DNA from: Neelides folsomi
Lineage: Eukaryota; Arthropoda; Collembola; Neelipleona; Neelidae
Direction of reading: 5' to 3'
DNA: 64,000 bases
Assembly: GCA_034687125.1 (NCBI GenBank)
Contig: JAQGBZ010000012.1
Coordinates: 124,001 to 188,000 of the forward strand
Part shown: positions 35,529 through 49,288 of the stretch, one piece after another
How the letters are laid out: each line of letters starts with the position of its first letter
Position numbering within the stretch: position 1 is the stretch's first letter
The notes under the pieces: generated by a model
The model's input: the letters and a program-made list of their open reading frames with translations, nothing else
Told to the model about the DNA's origin: nothing
Database searches by the model: none
Position numbers and translations under genes: made by a program

Positions 35529-36751
35529 CAATTCCTAACTTGAAACGAAGTCTTTCTTCAGCTCACTGCAAAACGCATCATGAAGCCTTAAACGAGGACC
35601 AATTGTGTAAATAAGCAACTATGCTACATGCTACTTAAGATTTTTTTCACATTGCCAAATTCAGATATGGCCTTTGTGTACATATCTACGTTAGAATAAC
35701 TTATTTTGAGTATATGTATTGTATGAGTATTTGTATACTGGTATTAATTGATATTCAGAATATGGATATTTTTTCTAGGTAAAGTACAAATCTTAAAAGA
35801 AACTAGTTTATGATTGCAATCATAAAAGAACTATTGACATTTAGTTTTTACTTTGTTCCTTTTAGATTAGATATTCTTAAAGTTAGTTAGTAGATGTATT
35901 TGTAGATAGGGAAGTCAATGTGATAAAACTTGGATTATCGAACAAAAGTCGATAAGTTCTTTTATTGTATGATAAAATCCTGTAAATCAACGTTCTCGTA
36001 TGACTAGTTTCTTGGAAGATACCTATTTCTATCGCTTTCGCTTGCATATATTATAAGTAATGATCAATTTAAGTTTCACAAATTGATCTGGAATTTCAAT
36101 TTACAAATGAAATCTAATATATATTTAAAATATCGTTATTAAACTAGAGAAATATTATTTGTCCGAGTGTTCCGAATTATGTTTGTATGTGAGAGACGAG
36201 ACCCGTTCAGTAAATCGTATTTATTTTTATGTCGAGAAAATTACTCTATACAAAAGAGTCTAATTAAAATTATAATGATGCCCTAAGGGGCATAATGTGA
36301 TATAAACATTTGTTAAATTATGCATGATATTGGAATTATAAATACTCCATACAATATTTCTCGAAAAGACTTGAATATAATTATGTGTTCATGATAAAAT
36401 TGAAATAAAATCGCTTTTGGACGAGTTTGTATCAAATGATTGTTTTTAATAAAATAATAAAATCTATCTTTATAAATAAATCTTACAGTTAAGGCACTTA
36501 TCAAGTTAATAAGTGGAGGTAGGAAGGTAAATGATTCATAAAATCTCGCTGAAACATTGAAACATAAGTACACACACAAAAGAGATATTTAGTGGAGGAG
36601 TCTATCCGCTTGATTGTTAAGAGAATTAAGATTCGAATGTCTTTATATTTACATTATATAAAACGATTGTCAAATTATATTATGGTTTATGGTAGGATTC
36701 TTAAATACACGTTATTTAAATATTTTTTTATAAAGTTTAAACTCAACAATT
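35529..36751. other. Intergenic, 3'UTRs of convergent Bcl-2 and ARL4 genes
   Basis: AT-rich with no gene seen. The minus frame at 36313-36579 shows no domain. Confidence 0.5.
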
Positions 36752-38119
36752 TCACTTCTTCTTCTTCCGTAACTTTCTTCTTTTTAATATCATTTCGTAT
36801 AATACTTCCACACCTTCATCGAGCCCTTCACCTATTATAAAAACAAATAGCTTAGAGTTCAAACTTAAAGTTAGTATATGATAAATTTAATCTACTTATT
36901 CAGACTCTTTTACTCTTTTATTTAATGCAAGATAAAATTCAAATTGGGGAACTTACCAGTAATTGCACATGCTGGTTGAACGTGGTAGAAACTATTAACG
37001 AGTGTTTCTCTAAGCTGAATCATTGTTTCGATTTCGGCAGGTTCTTTAGCTCCAGGTAAGTCCTGCTTATTAGCTAGTAGTAACAACGGAACGCCCAAGT
37101 TGTCATTCGAGCGAACAGTCCTTATCAACTCCATCTTCGCTTCCTCAAACCTCTCATCATCCACAGAATCGAGGACGAAGATGATCCCATCGGTGTGGCG
37201 TGTATAAGATTTCCACAAAGGCCTAAGTTTCTCCTGTAAAAATGAAAGTATTTTTACTTTTAGTTCACCAACAATCAAACTTTACAAGCGTTGAAATTTA
37301 AAATCATAAAATTAATTAAATTATTTTGTAACAAAGAATTTAAAATTTTCATTTACCTGTCCACCAACATCCCAAACAATAAAATTAACTCCTTTTGATT
37401 TCCCTTTAGAGCCTCGTATTCTTTCACAATTGAACCCAATCGTTGGGACCTTTAATAAAATTAGAAATAAAAATTAACTGAAACTTCGTGTAATTCAATT
37501 TAAGAAATAAAGTAACTATTTTTCCAACTCACAGTATTTAAATATGAATCCAATTTGAGTCTGTATAAAGCTGTGGTTTTCCCCGCCGAGTCTAGTCCGA
37601 CCATAACGACATGATGAGGGCTCTGGAAGGAAGAAAACACAAAATTGGATTAAAATTAGGTCACTAAAATCTTCGGAAAGTTCAAAGTTCGCTGGGAAGA
37701 GTGAAGGAATGTTAAATAGGTCATAAATGCGTCATAAAATCTTAAGTTGTTTACTCGTGAGAATAAAGACCGAGTTTTGTTGAGTAGAGAGTCAACAATC
37801 GAGTTATTTCCTCCACTCATTTTTTCAACACCTCATCTTTGAATCAGACTGGGGTTGTGAGGTGAAAGGCGATTAAAAAGCGCAATGATAAAGAAAGAGA
37901 TTACAAAAGGAGTTCAAGTGGCTCCCCGATTTTAATGTTGGCCAATAAATGGGAGTTAAAATGAAATGAAAAGTCCTTTAACTTTTCTCTCGAGGAAGGT
38001 TAGGGATTAAAAATAGAAAGGGTGATCTGAAGGTGAAGATGAGAATAAACTTATTTTACTTGGGTCCCAGGAAGTGCTTCCAAAATTGCGTTCCCACTCC
38101 TGCTCAAATTCGATCCCAT
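36752..38119 (-). CDS. ARL4-type small GTPase
   Basis: Five exons: 38060-38119, 37533-37622, 37357-37449, 36957-37233, 36752-36831; 199 residues. Gly2 (MGSNLS) is a myristoylation site. G1 is GLDSAGKTT (29-37), the switch-1 threonine lies in TVPTIGFN, G3 is WDVGGQ (76-81), G4 is NKQD and G5 [24 protein letters not shown] is diagnostic of ARL4 within the ARF family, as is the short basic C-terminus ([11 protein letters not shown]) that works as a nuclear and membrane-binding signal. ARL4 proteins recruit cytohesins to the plasma membrane and act in actin remodelling. In vertebrates ARL4 genes are nearly intronless; here the frame has four introns. Confidence 0.95.
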
Positions 38120-39528
38120 TTGTAGGTCCGCGGAGGGTCCTTGAGAGTTCCACTGGGAAGGGGGACGGAGTGAGGACTCATTTGAGTCCCCCACTCATCG
38201 AAGTGCCCTCGGAGAGGTCGGAGGTGAGCCCAAACAACCCACTCGGATTGTCAAAGTAATGTGGAATATTTGGTAAAATGGAGTCTCTCTCACTTCTCTC
38301 TGTTTACTCCACTCTCCAACACTGTTGGCTCACCAGGACTGTGTTGGAATCCAACCAAGAGCTGGCAACTTCTCCCCTCAAGGGTGCACAAACTCTCAGG
38401 TGTGTTCCTCTGCGGCACTCTCATGCACCAGGGATCTCAGCCACCACCAGCATCCCAAGCTCAGGTGGAGAACAACAACAACGGAATTCCCCCTTTCCCA
38501 CGGTCCAACCAAGGGTCCACCAACAACCAATGCACCCGGACGGAGTAATGAAGAGAGATGAAAACAATATGTTCAACCAGACCAGCCCTTTTTACATCTT
38601 TGACTTTTGGAGAGGGATGTAGAGGGAGATTCAGGATCTCCCTTTTACATCTCGTGGTCAATCCCTCGCATTCTCTGCTTACTTCACTCTCTCTTTATCA
38701 AGAGCTCCCTCTCCAAAATAAATACATATAAATATGTGTATGTTATGTAATATTAAATCAATTTATCAATGGGATATAATGTGTTATATGCAGCTTTTGT
38801 GCATATTTTTTCAATATTATTTTTTATTATTTATTTTTTATATTATGTATTATGTGGAAATGTGCATGGGAAGGAGAAGGATGAGTCATTTGGATGAGCA
38901 AGAATTGTGACTCAACATGCACAAAGTACTATTTATTCGTTTAGAGTCCTTATTAGAGAATTAGAGAATTATATATTTATTATTTAAAAGGGATTTTGTA
39001 TACTTGTGAATGGTATTTTATATAAAAGGAATTTTATACTCCTACTTATTCAAGTTTATCAAACATCACAGTATTTGTCCAAATAATTACAGATTCAAGT
39101 AGCAAATGGCTTAAGATCATTTACCGTTTTCTTTATAAGCACAATTAGCATATAGAGTGAAGGAATAATAGTTGTTTTGTAATAAGTCTAATAAGCAGCA
39201 AACAGCATAGCAGCATGTGATTACATTTTATGATTTTGCCTTATTGCGTCTAGTTGGTCTTTAATTATTGTGCATTATGGCAAATGTTCATTCAAACTTG
39301 AATATCAGTTAATATTTGATTCAATGGCGCCTTGAGAGATTCTTTTTTGCGAGTCGGCAACGGTCGATACAAAGAGTTGTTTGTAGATCACTCGTAAGCT
39401 TCTTAGAGCAATTACTCGCTCTTTGTCTCAATTACTGCATTACCGAATAACCTTTATTTTTTATCTTACCTTATTTGATTCAAAGAATTTCCCTTCCTCT
39501 TCTCATAAACGGCGTCGGGTAAGTTGAG

Positions 39529-39590
39529 GCTTAAATGCATTTTCACACTTTTGTATTTTGCATTTTCAATGTGTGAAAAGGCATTTAAGC
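39529..39590. ncRNA. Candidate small-RNA-like hairpin
   Basis: A 20-nt arm GCTTAAATGCATTTTCACAC (39529-39548) pairs with 39571-39590 with a single mismatch around a 22-nt loop. Arm and loop lengths are near those of a microRNA precursor, but the stem does not extend outward and I recognise no known microRNA, so it may be a plain foldback. Confidence 0.25.
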
Positions 39591-41329
39591 TTTTGGCATT
39601 AACATTAACCATTTGCCGATGTGGTCAGTGGAGTGAATTTGATTTATGGGAATTTTTTCCTTAAATGGAATACAACTTGCTAATCCAATGCATGAAGTAA
39701 CTATAACTATAGCTACAGTACTAACAATAAGATTTAGCATAAATTAAGTAGGTTTGTGAAATGCTTGTGGGTATAATACAAATGATAAAAAAAGTAGAGT
39801 GTATTGAATATTTAGTTAAATAGTTGAGCATGTGCGATAAATAAATGAAGTGAACATGGAGAGTTGGGTCTGGGAAGTAAGTTGAAGAAGCTGATTTGAG
39901 TCAGGTTGAAGTTGCAGGTGCCGCATGTTGATGTCCCTATTCATATCATCCACCGATCACCTTCTGTATCTTTCTTGCCCTCCATTCATAACCTATTCTT
40001 CGGCTTCCCGTTCGGCCCTCATCTGGTGCCTCTGTTGCCTCTGTTAATACTTTTTCATATCTTTTCCTCTCAACAGGAAAGAGAAAACCTCATCAATTTT
40101 TCATTTCGGTAGGTAACGGTAAACCTAACAGATTGACAATTGAAGGTTCGACTCGCTCAAATGAGCTAAATGAATAAAGGATATAAATGATATAATGGAG
40201 ATAAGTATCCCAGACTTAACTTACAACTATTACCAAGTTAAAGTGAGAAAAGTGGAAGAAACGAGATTATAAAGGTGTTTGATGGCGAGAGATGTTTATA
40301 ATGTTATAAACCCAGTGTCGAGTGAATGGTCACAAGCTATCCATTATAATCCCATTTTCGTCCCATTATCTCGTACTGATCCGCTACGCCAGTGCCTTTT
40401 GAAGCATTAGGAAAAAAGGATGACTATATTAGAAAAATATAAACTTGAAATGAATTATAACCGTTTCTTTTTATTGCTCTTGAATTAATGATTAAAATCA
40501 TGAGAGATTTCATTATATGTTACGAAGTGTGTACAATTGTAGAAGGGTTAATTAAAGAAATTCCAAAAGTTTTCAAAAGTAGGTTGATTTTTGGTTGGTT
40601 TCAATTTTTTATTATGATAATTTGATTATTTTGGTTCATTCATAAAGATTGTACGTGAAATGGAAGCAAAGCATGCCTTTGAAGTTAAGATTTCCAAAGT
40701 CGGAACTGACACGTTTTATTATGTATTTGGATAAAGTGGCATTTCATTAGTCAAGGAGTAGACGAGGAGAGCAACACAAATAGGGACAAGTTCCGTCACG
40801 GGACTTTAGTTCATTTCGAATTCCAGTCCCGTTTCGGAGATTTGCAAAGTCAGAAAGTTACTGTCAAGGGAAATTCAGTTCTCGCATGCACAATGTATTC
40901 TTGATGCCAAAGTAGAAAGCTCTTTGTTCCAAATAATGGTATTTTTGTTTTTCTTTCTTGGTTGGATTAGAACAAATAGCCTAAACGCTACATTTTTATA
41001 CTATAATAGTTTAAAGTGGCTACTTTTGTTAAACTGTTTATGCAATTGGCAATGGGCAATGGCAAAATTAGCATTTCAGTTTGTTTCTGCTCATCTTTAA
41101 TTCTGAAACTTCATATATAAAGTATACATACTTACGTATTTATAAGTTATAACTATTAAGTTATTTTAGTAGAATATATGACACATGTTTGCATTGTAAT
41201 GAATAAAATGTAATTTTATTAAAAGCATTTTTGCTTTTTCTTCTCTTTTTATTACACTTATCAATTATCAATATTGGGCTTTGAAGGGACGATCACATTT
41301 AAGTGTACAATAATGTGCATTGCATTTTG

Positions 41330-41348
41330 TATATATATATATATATAA
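41330..41348. repeat. AT dinucleotide microsatellite
   Basis: About nine tandem AT units, then a continued TA-rich tail. A simple repeat with no other content. Confidence 0.85.
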
Positions 41349-43140
41349 TATAAAATTTTATTACAGGTTGTTATCTCAGAAAGGCTATTTGTTTTTGCAA
41401 AGCTGAAAAGTTCATGTGACCATTTCTTGATTAACCTTAAAATCAAAATCCATTAACTTTCATCCTTGAGCATATAGCGAATGCTGTTTACAGTCATCTA
41501 TTACGTAGGAGTATTACGTATTTTCAACACGTGCACTTGTTTCTTGATGTTGATTTCGGCAGCACAGAAATTTATGCATTAAATATTTATTGTTTTTCAA
41601 ATTGTTTAATCAATGTTGAGCTTAATATACATTATGTATTTATATTTTGTCTGCAATGCAATAAGACATAAACCATTAATAATGAAAGAATAAATCTAAA
41701 ATATGTCTTACAAAGATTACAACAATTCACCAAAACTGTATTCACACTGTTCCAAAAATGTTAAACTTTAGCTTATAATTTAAATTAAATTTTATGTAAT
41801 TTATCAATTTTGTAATATGTCATTTTAATTTTAAATATAAAGTGCTATGCCATAGCACACATAAATATTTATGTACATATAGTAGGTTTTACTTTACATA
41901 ATACATATATTAAATTGTTTATTTACTATTAATATTTATTCCCCCAATCTGACTCAAAACATTATTTACTTGTCTCGCATAAATATTGGTGTTTGTTTGT
42001 TAACTCTTTTGAAGGATTACAATAACAATAATGCTCCTTGCTTTGAAATGACAAATACATAATAATACTAAATGCACTAATCAATCACTAAACATTACAA
42101 TATTGTACTCTACTCACCTACTTAATAAACATAATAATAATAAATACATAGCTAATAGTCTAGTACATTATAATTAAGTAATATATTTAAGTAATAAACT
42201 ATGTATTAGAGTACGAATTTAAATAAAAATGTAACGAATTCCAAAAAGTGCTACCACTTAAATGCGAATGAATTAAATATTAGTTTGTTTGAAACTTCAT
42301 TAGCAATTACACAGAAGCTTTCTACAATTTAAACAATTTTGGTTTTAGGAGAAATAAATAATTAAATGGCAAATTCTTAAAGGTCAAGGAGGAGGTTCTT
42401 AAAGTTCGTAATCACTTAACTATTTATAAGGCGTTGAGTGCAGAAAGAAAGAAAATTCTTCATTTCAAAGTTATCTCAATCTTGAAGATAAAATCAGGAA
42501 AAATGTCTTTATGGAATTTGAAATTTCATTCATTTGGGTGAAGGGGGAGGGAGGTGATCAAAAATAAATGGGTTTTAGTTGAAGAATGCCCTTTAGTGTG
42601 AGATGATCAACGGAGTGAATAAAAGGCCAAGATGGACCATCATGAAACATCCAGCGCAGGGTGATTTAAAATTCCATTTCCGTTTCCAGCCCATTATTTA
42701 GGAAAGACGACCTTCAATGTGTTAACTCAAAGGATTACTAGGAATGACACTCGCAAGAATACAAATATTGAGGTATGAAGAACACGACCATTGTGGTATG
42801 GTATGAGGTTCTGTAACGTGTGGTCAAGATGATTAAAAATGCAAACCAAGAAGAACCCGACATTGTGAAAAAAGACTTACAATTTATTCCACGCAAGTAA
42901 TTTACATAAGTAAGTTTATATAATATTTAATACAATATTTAAAGCTAAATTTTGGAATGTAATTGTAATCATTTATGATCATGAAATGAGTTTGGGTAAA
43001 ACGGGTATGTTGAAAGATGAGCACCTGTCACACGCTGTCCACAAATTCGAGTATGTACAAGGCTATGACAAACTTCTCGCAATCTCACACAGACAACATT
43101 GATCATAAAATCCTTATGGAGAAAATAAAATGGAAAAAAA

Positions 43141-45907
43141 CTATAGGGTCACCCCGACGGCCTTTAACTCTGAGAACACCTCTGTAAAGAACGCTGGCTC
43201 GGCGTTGATCCGAAGCATGTCCCGAGACATGTGAGTCACAATTTTGAGGCATCTGGAAGGAAAAATTGATCAGGAAGATTTTCAACTTGTTTAATGCCAT
43301 TTTAATGAGTCGTAAAATCGAGGTAAAGTTTTGCAATTAAAATTATGCATGTGCCAACCTGTCCCAGAACTTTTCCCGGTTGTCGTCGACGAGGAAAGGC
43401 TTGAGGGGATACGAGATCTCGTTGCCCATGTAGGAGTAACTTAGGTAGAGACAGGTTAGAACGTACCCGTGGAGATCACGCTCGGATTCAAATTCAAAGG
43501 AATTCTTCTTATCAAAGTTCCTCCGGCCGTAAGACACCCCTTCCCGGATAAGGAGATAGACGAATACTATGTTCGCTGGGTTAATGAAGCCCACGTCCTG
43601 GAAATGACAAATCAATGAGATGGAATTTAAAGGAGAGAGAGGAAGAAAGTTGTAAAGAAATCAAAGGACAGGCAATTAATTACCTGCCAGCCTTGGAGTA
43701 AAAGGCTCCTGTCGACACTTCGGAGCCATAAAATAGCGTCCGAAGGTTGGAAGTCTAATCTCTTGCATTTCCTTGCCAAGAAAACTCCGAGGCACTTGAG
43801 CAGCTCGGAAGTTGAGGCTTGGATGACAGTGCGGCGTCCAACAATCGGTCCTGTTGTCAGAATCGCCTTTGGAACTGATTTGATGTCATTCTTTGGCGGT
43901 TGACTTTGATGAACCAAGTCGAGGCCTTTGGGGAAAAGAAGCTTATTAATTTCAAGTTTCATTTTATTTGACTTCACTTACAAGTTAATGGTTATTTAGA
44001 ATTTACGCACTTAAACTATGTTTTTACTTAAACGTATGTAGGATAGGTACTTTATGCAAGATAAAACTGTTCAAATATTAAAATATTCCAATTGCCCAAG
44101 AGTTTATCATTTGCTTAGCATGTGTAATTGTAATATTACCTATGTGGTATACAATGACTGAATATTAACATGTCCTTTGACTTCTGTGTTTAAAATCAAA
44201 TAAACATGGGTAGGTATACAAATTACAAATTAATGAATAACTTTTTATGAGTGCATCCTTTAAAATCCATATTTGAATTAACCATTTAGGCTTACGTATT
44301 ATCCTACTTTTTCTTGTGCACATTAGTGTTTAAATATTTAAGTGAAGATAAAGTCAAACATTTTAGATGTTTCAATTTTGCTTGAGTGTTGTGTTATATT
44401 AAGCGTATTTGCTCGGAAGTGTTCAAAATTTTAAGCCATTTTACGATGAACGCCTAAGTATTTTCAACGTCTACATTTGACTTTTGACATTTAAATCTAC
44501 CGATCCCATTACTTGTTTTTATTGTATAAAATTTTAAATTGTACAGAAAATCTTTGAAATGTAATTGATACCTCGTGAATCAGAATGATAATTTAGAGAG
44601 AAATCAACTCTGATTAGCAAATAATTTGAGTGGTATTCGATTTCCTCTCGAATCTTCTGATATTTCTGACATCTTTTCATTTTCTATAATTATTTTTAAT
44701 GCTGCTTTCAAAAACTCACTAATAATACATTTTAGTGAATCTAAATAAAGTCGATAGTATATTGCTATATTACTACATAGAGTAGTTGGTTCTCTTTACG
44801 TAAAATATTAACAAAAACGTTGCTAATTGGACATAGTGAATCAAATATGTATAATATGTACATAACTGATTATCGTAATTATACTGTAATTTGAGGTTTA
44901 GCGTAATTAAATAATCAATGAAAGAGGAGCACTTTCCAATAATAGCTCAACACTCATATTTAACAAATTCCCACATGAATTGCTACAAAAGACTACATTA
45001 GTACACTGTATTAGTACACTCACAATCTCTTGTCCAAATGCCTAAATGACTTCTATACTTATTTATTTAGGTATCTGAATGTGAGTTTTAAATAGTATTT
45101 TATGTCCCTCCACAAAAACGTATTTCATATAAGTTTTAAAAAATTACGTACGTATTTTATAAGTATGAATGCGTATGTTTTTATTCTAGTATTTACGACT
45201 ATCGACTATCTAGTGAAAACATAAACCTTCACAGTACTCCTCACATCATGTGCTATTGCATGTAAATGTTTTTGGTAAAAAAGAAGTTTTGTTTGTAAAT
45301 ATAAAGAATTAAAGGTGCTGAAAATTTTATTGCTCAATACTGATTTTGGTTTGTTTAAATTATAATCAAATCAATTCATATTTTACTTTTTATATATTCT
45401 TCCCAATGAGCGTGAGCGTAAGTGGGCCACTTATTAAGCGCTTAATAAAATAATTTAATTTTTGATAATATAGTCAGTAGCTCTCTATTTTAATCTTTGC
45501 ATAGTACCCTCAACTTATTAAATACAGATTCTTAAATACAATTATTAGAAATGGACAATTATAGTTTCATTAAACTTTAATGGAGAAACGCAGGGAAAGT
45601 ATGGAGAAAGGAGGAATGAAAGAAAGATAAACATACCCCTATGAGAGAGGACAGGGGCGAGCTTGAAGTTCTTGTTGTTGTTGAGATTATTATTAATGTT
45701 AACATTGTTCTGGTTGCTCAGATAGGGTTGGATGCTGTCCAGAGGAATCCGATTGTTGAGGTTGATGTTATGCTTCTTCACACGCTTCCAAGAAAGGGCA
45801 TTGAGAAAGAGTGAGTGCTTCTTGATCACTTGGTTCTGCTGGCTCAGGATGATGTCCGGGGGATTGTTCTCGTTCCCCCGTGGGGAAAAACTTAGCACTG
45901 TGCCCAT
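43141..45907 (-). CDS. Cdk5alpha: CDK5 activator p35
   Basis: Four exons: 45637-45907, 43684-43925, 43359-43597, 43141-43252; 287 residues. The N-terminus [10 protein letters not shown] gives the Gly2 myristoylation signal of p35. A poly-Asn, low-complexity spacer follows. The CDK5-binding cyclin-like fold is highly conserved: [68 protein letters not shown] and FWDRCL, ending GVTL. The protein activates CDK5 in neurons, controlling migration, axon patterning and synapses. Intron 1 (43926-45636) is 1.7 kb with no gene inside. Vertebrate CDK5R1 is intronless, so the three introns mark an ancestral form. The methionine of MACELSVSI eight codons upstream is in frame, but the conserved start is MGTVLS. 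Confidence 0.95.
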
Positions 45908-46680
45908 GATGGACACGGAGAGTTCACATGCCAAACGTGGCTAGTTAGGCCCCATCGTCTCGTCGTCTCCGAGTCCGAGAAACGGACTACCAAGATGGCG
46001 AGGAGGGAAAGTTCCTAGGTATTGATCCGAACCCCAAGACCCGGATCGATCGAGACATGCGGAGACGGGGGAGAGAATTGTCGCCTCCTGGAAGACTCCT
46101 GGCTCCCTGGTCCAGATCTGATTAGGCGCACGATAAAACAGTTTCAATTCCTTGATTCAACGACAATCCACCTCCGACCGATCATGGCCTTCTCATGCAT
46201 GGAGTAATCACCGCGCCATTATGGCTTTCATTCCCGATCTGGATAAAACTACTCCTTCCCGGATAAGACTTTCATATTGATAAGTGAAAGTGCTTGAACC
46301 ACTTTCAACAATTACACACTCTTCCCATATTATGTTAGTAAGTGGAGGAATTTAGAGAGGATTCACTTCCTGGCCATCATCAATCTTTCATTAGGACCCT
46401 CATTTAATTTACCAGAAGCGGGTTCTTGGTTTCAAGCTTTTTAAATGTCCAATTTCATTTGAGATAATAGGACTTTATCGTGTTCAAGTACACATTTATT
46501 CGGAGTGTAATCGATATTCCTTTACATTTACAACTGGTATAAGGAATGGACACAAAGAGAAAAGCCAGTATTCACTCGTTTAAAGCGGAACCCTTGTTTT
46601 TTTACAAACGTAATGTAATAAATATTGACTTTTTTATTCTATCAACACGTTTATAGTTGTAACTTCTGATATACGAAATA
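45908..46680. other. Promoter region of p35 and intergenic DNA
   Basis: The first 300 nt are the GC-richest noncoding part of this area, containing overlapping frames on both strands (45941-46207) that I take as promoter/5'UTR composition. Nothing else is seen before the MITE. Confidence 0.45.
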
Positions 46681-47242
46681 CAGGGGGCACCGAGATTATA
46701 AGTACACCCGCCAAGTCCCCGCCGTTTGCTTAAATATAAAGTCAGCGGGATGAAATTTGGAAAGGACCTTGTCAATACACCTAGCAACACATTTATAATT
46801 CATATTGTTGGTTTATTTTAATTAATTGGTCTAAAAATTTGTCCATTGGTTAAAAGTGTGGTTTTTGTGGTTTTAATTGTAGAATGACTATAGGCGGAAA
46901 GAATTTCTGATCAGAATTAATGTGTAATCAAATACTAATCAATTTTTTATTTTAATTAACCATATATTTAATATAAAAATTGATTAGAACTTGATTTAAC
47001 CGTAATTCTGATCAACGGTAGAGGTAGTACTTTCTACTATAAAAAGTTTTGTAAAATTCTATAACATACTTTCAACTTATGGATTAATATTTATGCCCAT
47101 TATTAAAATAAATGACCAATTTGAATAATACACATATTGATAGATGCATTGACAAGATCCCTTCCAAATTTGACCCCACTTCCTTTATATTTGAACAAAC
47201 GGCGGGCACTTGGCGTTGTACTTATAATGTCGGTGCCCCCTG
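46681..47242. mobile_element. 562-bp fully palindromic MITE with TA target duplication
   Basis: The element begins CAGGGGGCACCGA and ends with its inverse TCGGTGCCCCCTG, flanked by TA at 46679-46680 and 47243-47244. The outer ~115 nt of each arm are close inverted copies. Similarity continues more weakly (e.g. CTTGTCAAT) through the whole length to a centre near 46960, where TGATCAGAATTA and its inverse meet across an AT-rich core. There is no transposase frame. It is a foldback-type MITE using a Tc1/mariner-like target. Confidence 0.9.
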
Positions 47243-48072
47243 TAATTCTTGGGCAAGGGAATTAGACATGTTCCAGGGCATATAATGTGCAATATAAAAA
47301 TAAATTAATAACAATTAACAATTTTTTACTATAAATAAATCCCTCTTGTAATATTATTATGAATGTATATTAGTTAAATTAAAAATGATGCTAAAATATT
47401 TAATTTATGTATAAGGTTGTAGGCTTTAAGGCAAGGTACATTAAAACTAAAATATTTTATATGCATGCATGTTAAATGAATGAATTTCATATAGATATAT
47501 TAATACCGGTAGTGGCTTATAATATGCACAACTTTATGAGGTAAAATATCTTTTAATTACAATGACTAACCTATGTACACTTGGTACAACTAAGAAAATT
47601 GTTTTATAAATATTTTAAGTTATCATCTTGAAATTCATACTCACCGAATTAAATATCTCTTCTTAATCAACACAATACCTACCAAATTGATAAAAAAATC
47701 TTATAATGTGGCCTAAGTTAGATTCCCTAATTTAAATGTTAAATAATGCAAAAAACAATTTATGGTAGAATGTTATTACTCCTAAGGCCTAATGAGTATA
47801 TAATGAAATTATAAAGATAAATAAAATATTGGTGTGTGGTACACTTATCTCAAAAGTAATGCGTCTTAAAATACTCTATAAAGAACATGTTGATGAAAGG
47901 TAATTTGTATACAAATTAAAAATTATTGGTTAACAATTTACATTTCAACAATTAATTTATATACTAAATATTTTAAACATAAGTTTTGTTTACAAACAAT
48001 AAGAAAATGCCAAAAAAGTTAACTTGGACAAAGTTATCAAACAGATTTAAATTCTTTATTTATGGAAACTCC
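47243..48072. other. AT-rich intergenic DNA
   Basis: No gene seen. The last bases hold the minus-strand poly(A) signal of RpL37A (AATAAA inverse at 48055-48060). Confidence 0.5.
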
Positions 48073-48768
<696 letters not shown>

Positions 48769-49288
48769 TTTAAGGCTATTTAATTAAGAATTTGGAGTCG
48801 GATGTGAAGTCAATCAGGAGAATCTGGATGGGAGAATGAATACGTGCCGCGTGGTCCAATCAATGGCGTCTTTGTACCAATAAAAGCAAAGCTTTTTCAA
48901 ATGTATTTCAATAGAGAATGGAGAACAACTTGGTGGTACGCGAATTGGAGAAAATAAGGCTCAGATTTCAACGTTGCCTTATTGGGGAAGAGGGCCTTAC
49001 TTTTGGAATGAGGAATTTCACATATTCCTTAGAGACAAATGCGAGGTTTAGAGTGGTGGTTGGAGATTGTCATTCCACACTTGGTTGCCCGCGTGGAAGC
49101 TTTGCGAATCCTTCTTGCGAAACATCATCAGTTTATCTCTCAGCCACTCTCAAAATTACAGGTAAATTATGAGAAGACAAAAAATCTGGGCGAGTGGCCT
49201 TCTAGAAAATTCATTTAGTATTCTTTTGTTCTTTACAGAATCCACTCAAAACCAACTTGTTGCCCGATAAAGAGATCCAAATCAAATC
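48769..49288. promoter_or_regulatory. Divergent promoter region of RpL37A and ACBP, with ACBP leader exon
   Basis: The 520-nt interval contains an inverted CCAAT context (GGTCCAATC, about 48851-48859). On the ACBP side, a donor after ACAG at 49159 and an acceptor (TTTACAG) before about 49239 suggest a leader intron of some 79 nt. The 84-codon frame at 48918-49172 covers the inferred leader and ends inside that intron, so I do not call it a gene. Confidence 0.55.

Larger units (their letters stand above)
38120..43140. other. 5 kb without a recognised gene
   Basis: The first 600 nt (38120-38700) are GC-richer and probably hold the ARL4 promoter; three overlapping plus frames there (38261-38622) are shadows of composition. 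The rest is AT-rich, with a hairpin at 39529-39590 and an AT microsatellite at 41330-41348. Small open frames (39906-40112, 41261-41446) lack support. Regulatory DNA or a noncoding transcript is possible but not shown. Confidence 0.45.

Noticed and set aside
38261-38622. Three overlapping plus-strand frames of 78-114 codons
   Set aside because: All three frames and one on the opposite strand are open together, which reflects GC-rich composition; no domain, no splice context, and the block lies at the ARL4 promoter.
48918-49172. 84-codon plus frame before ACBP
   Set aside because: Covers the inferred ACBP leader exon and runs into its intron; no family match.
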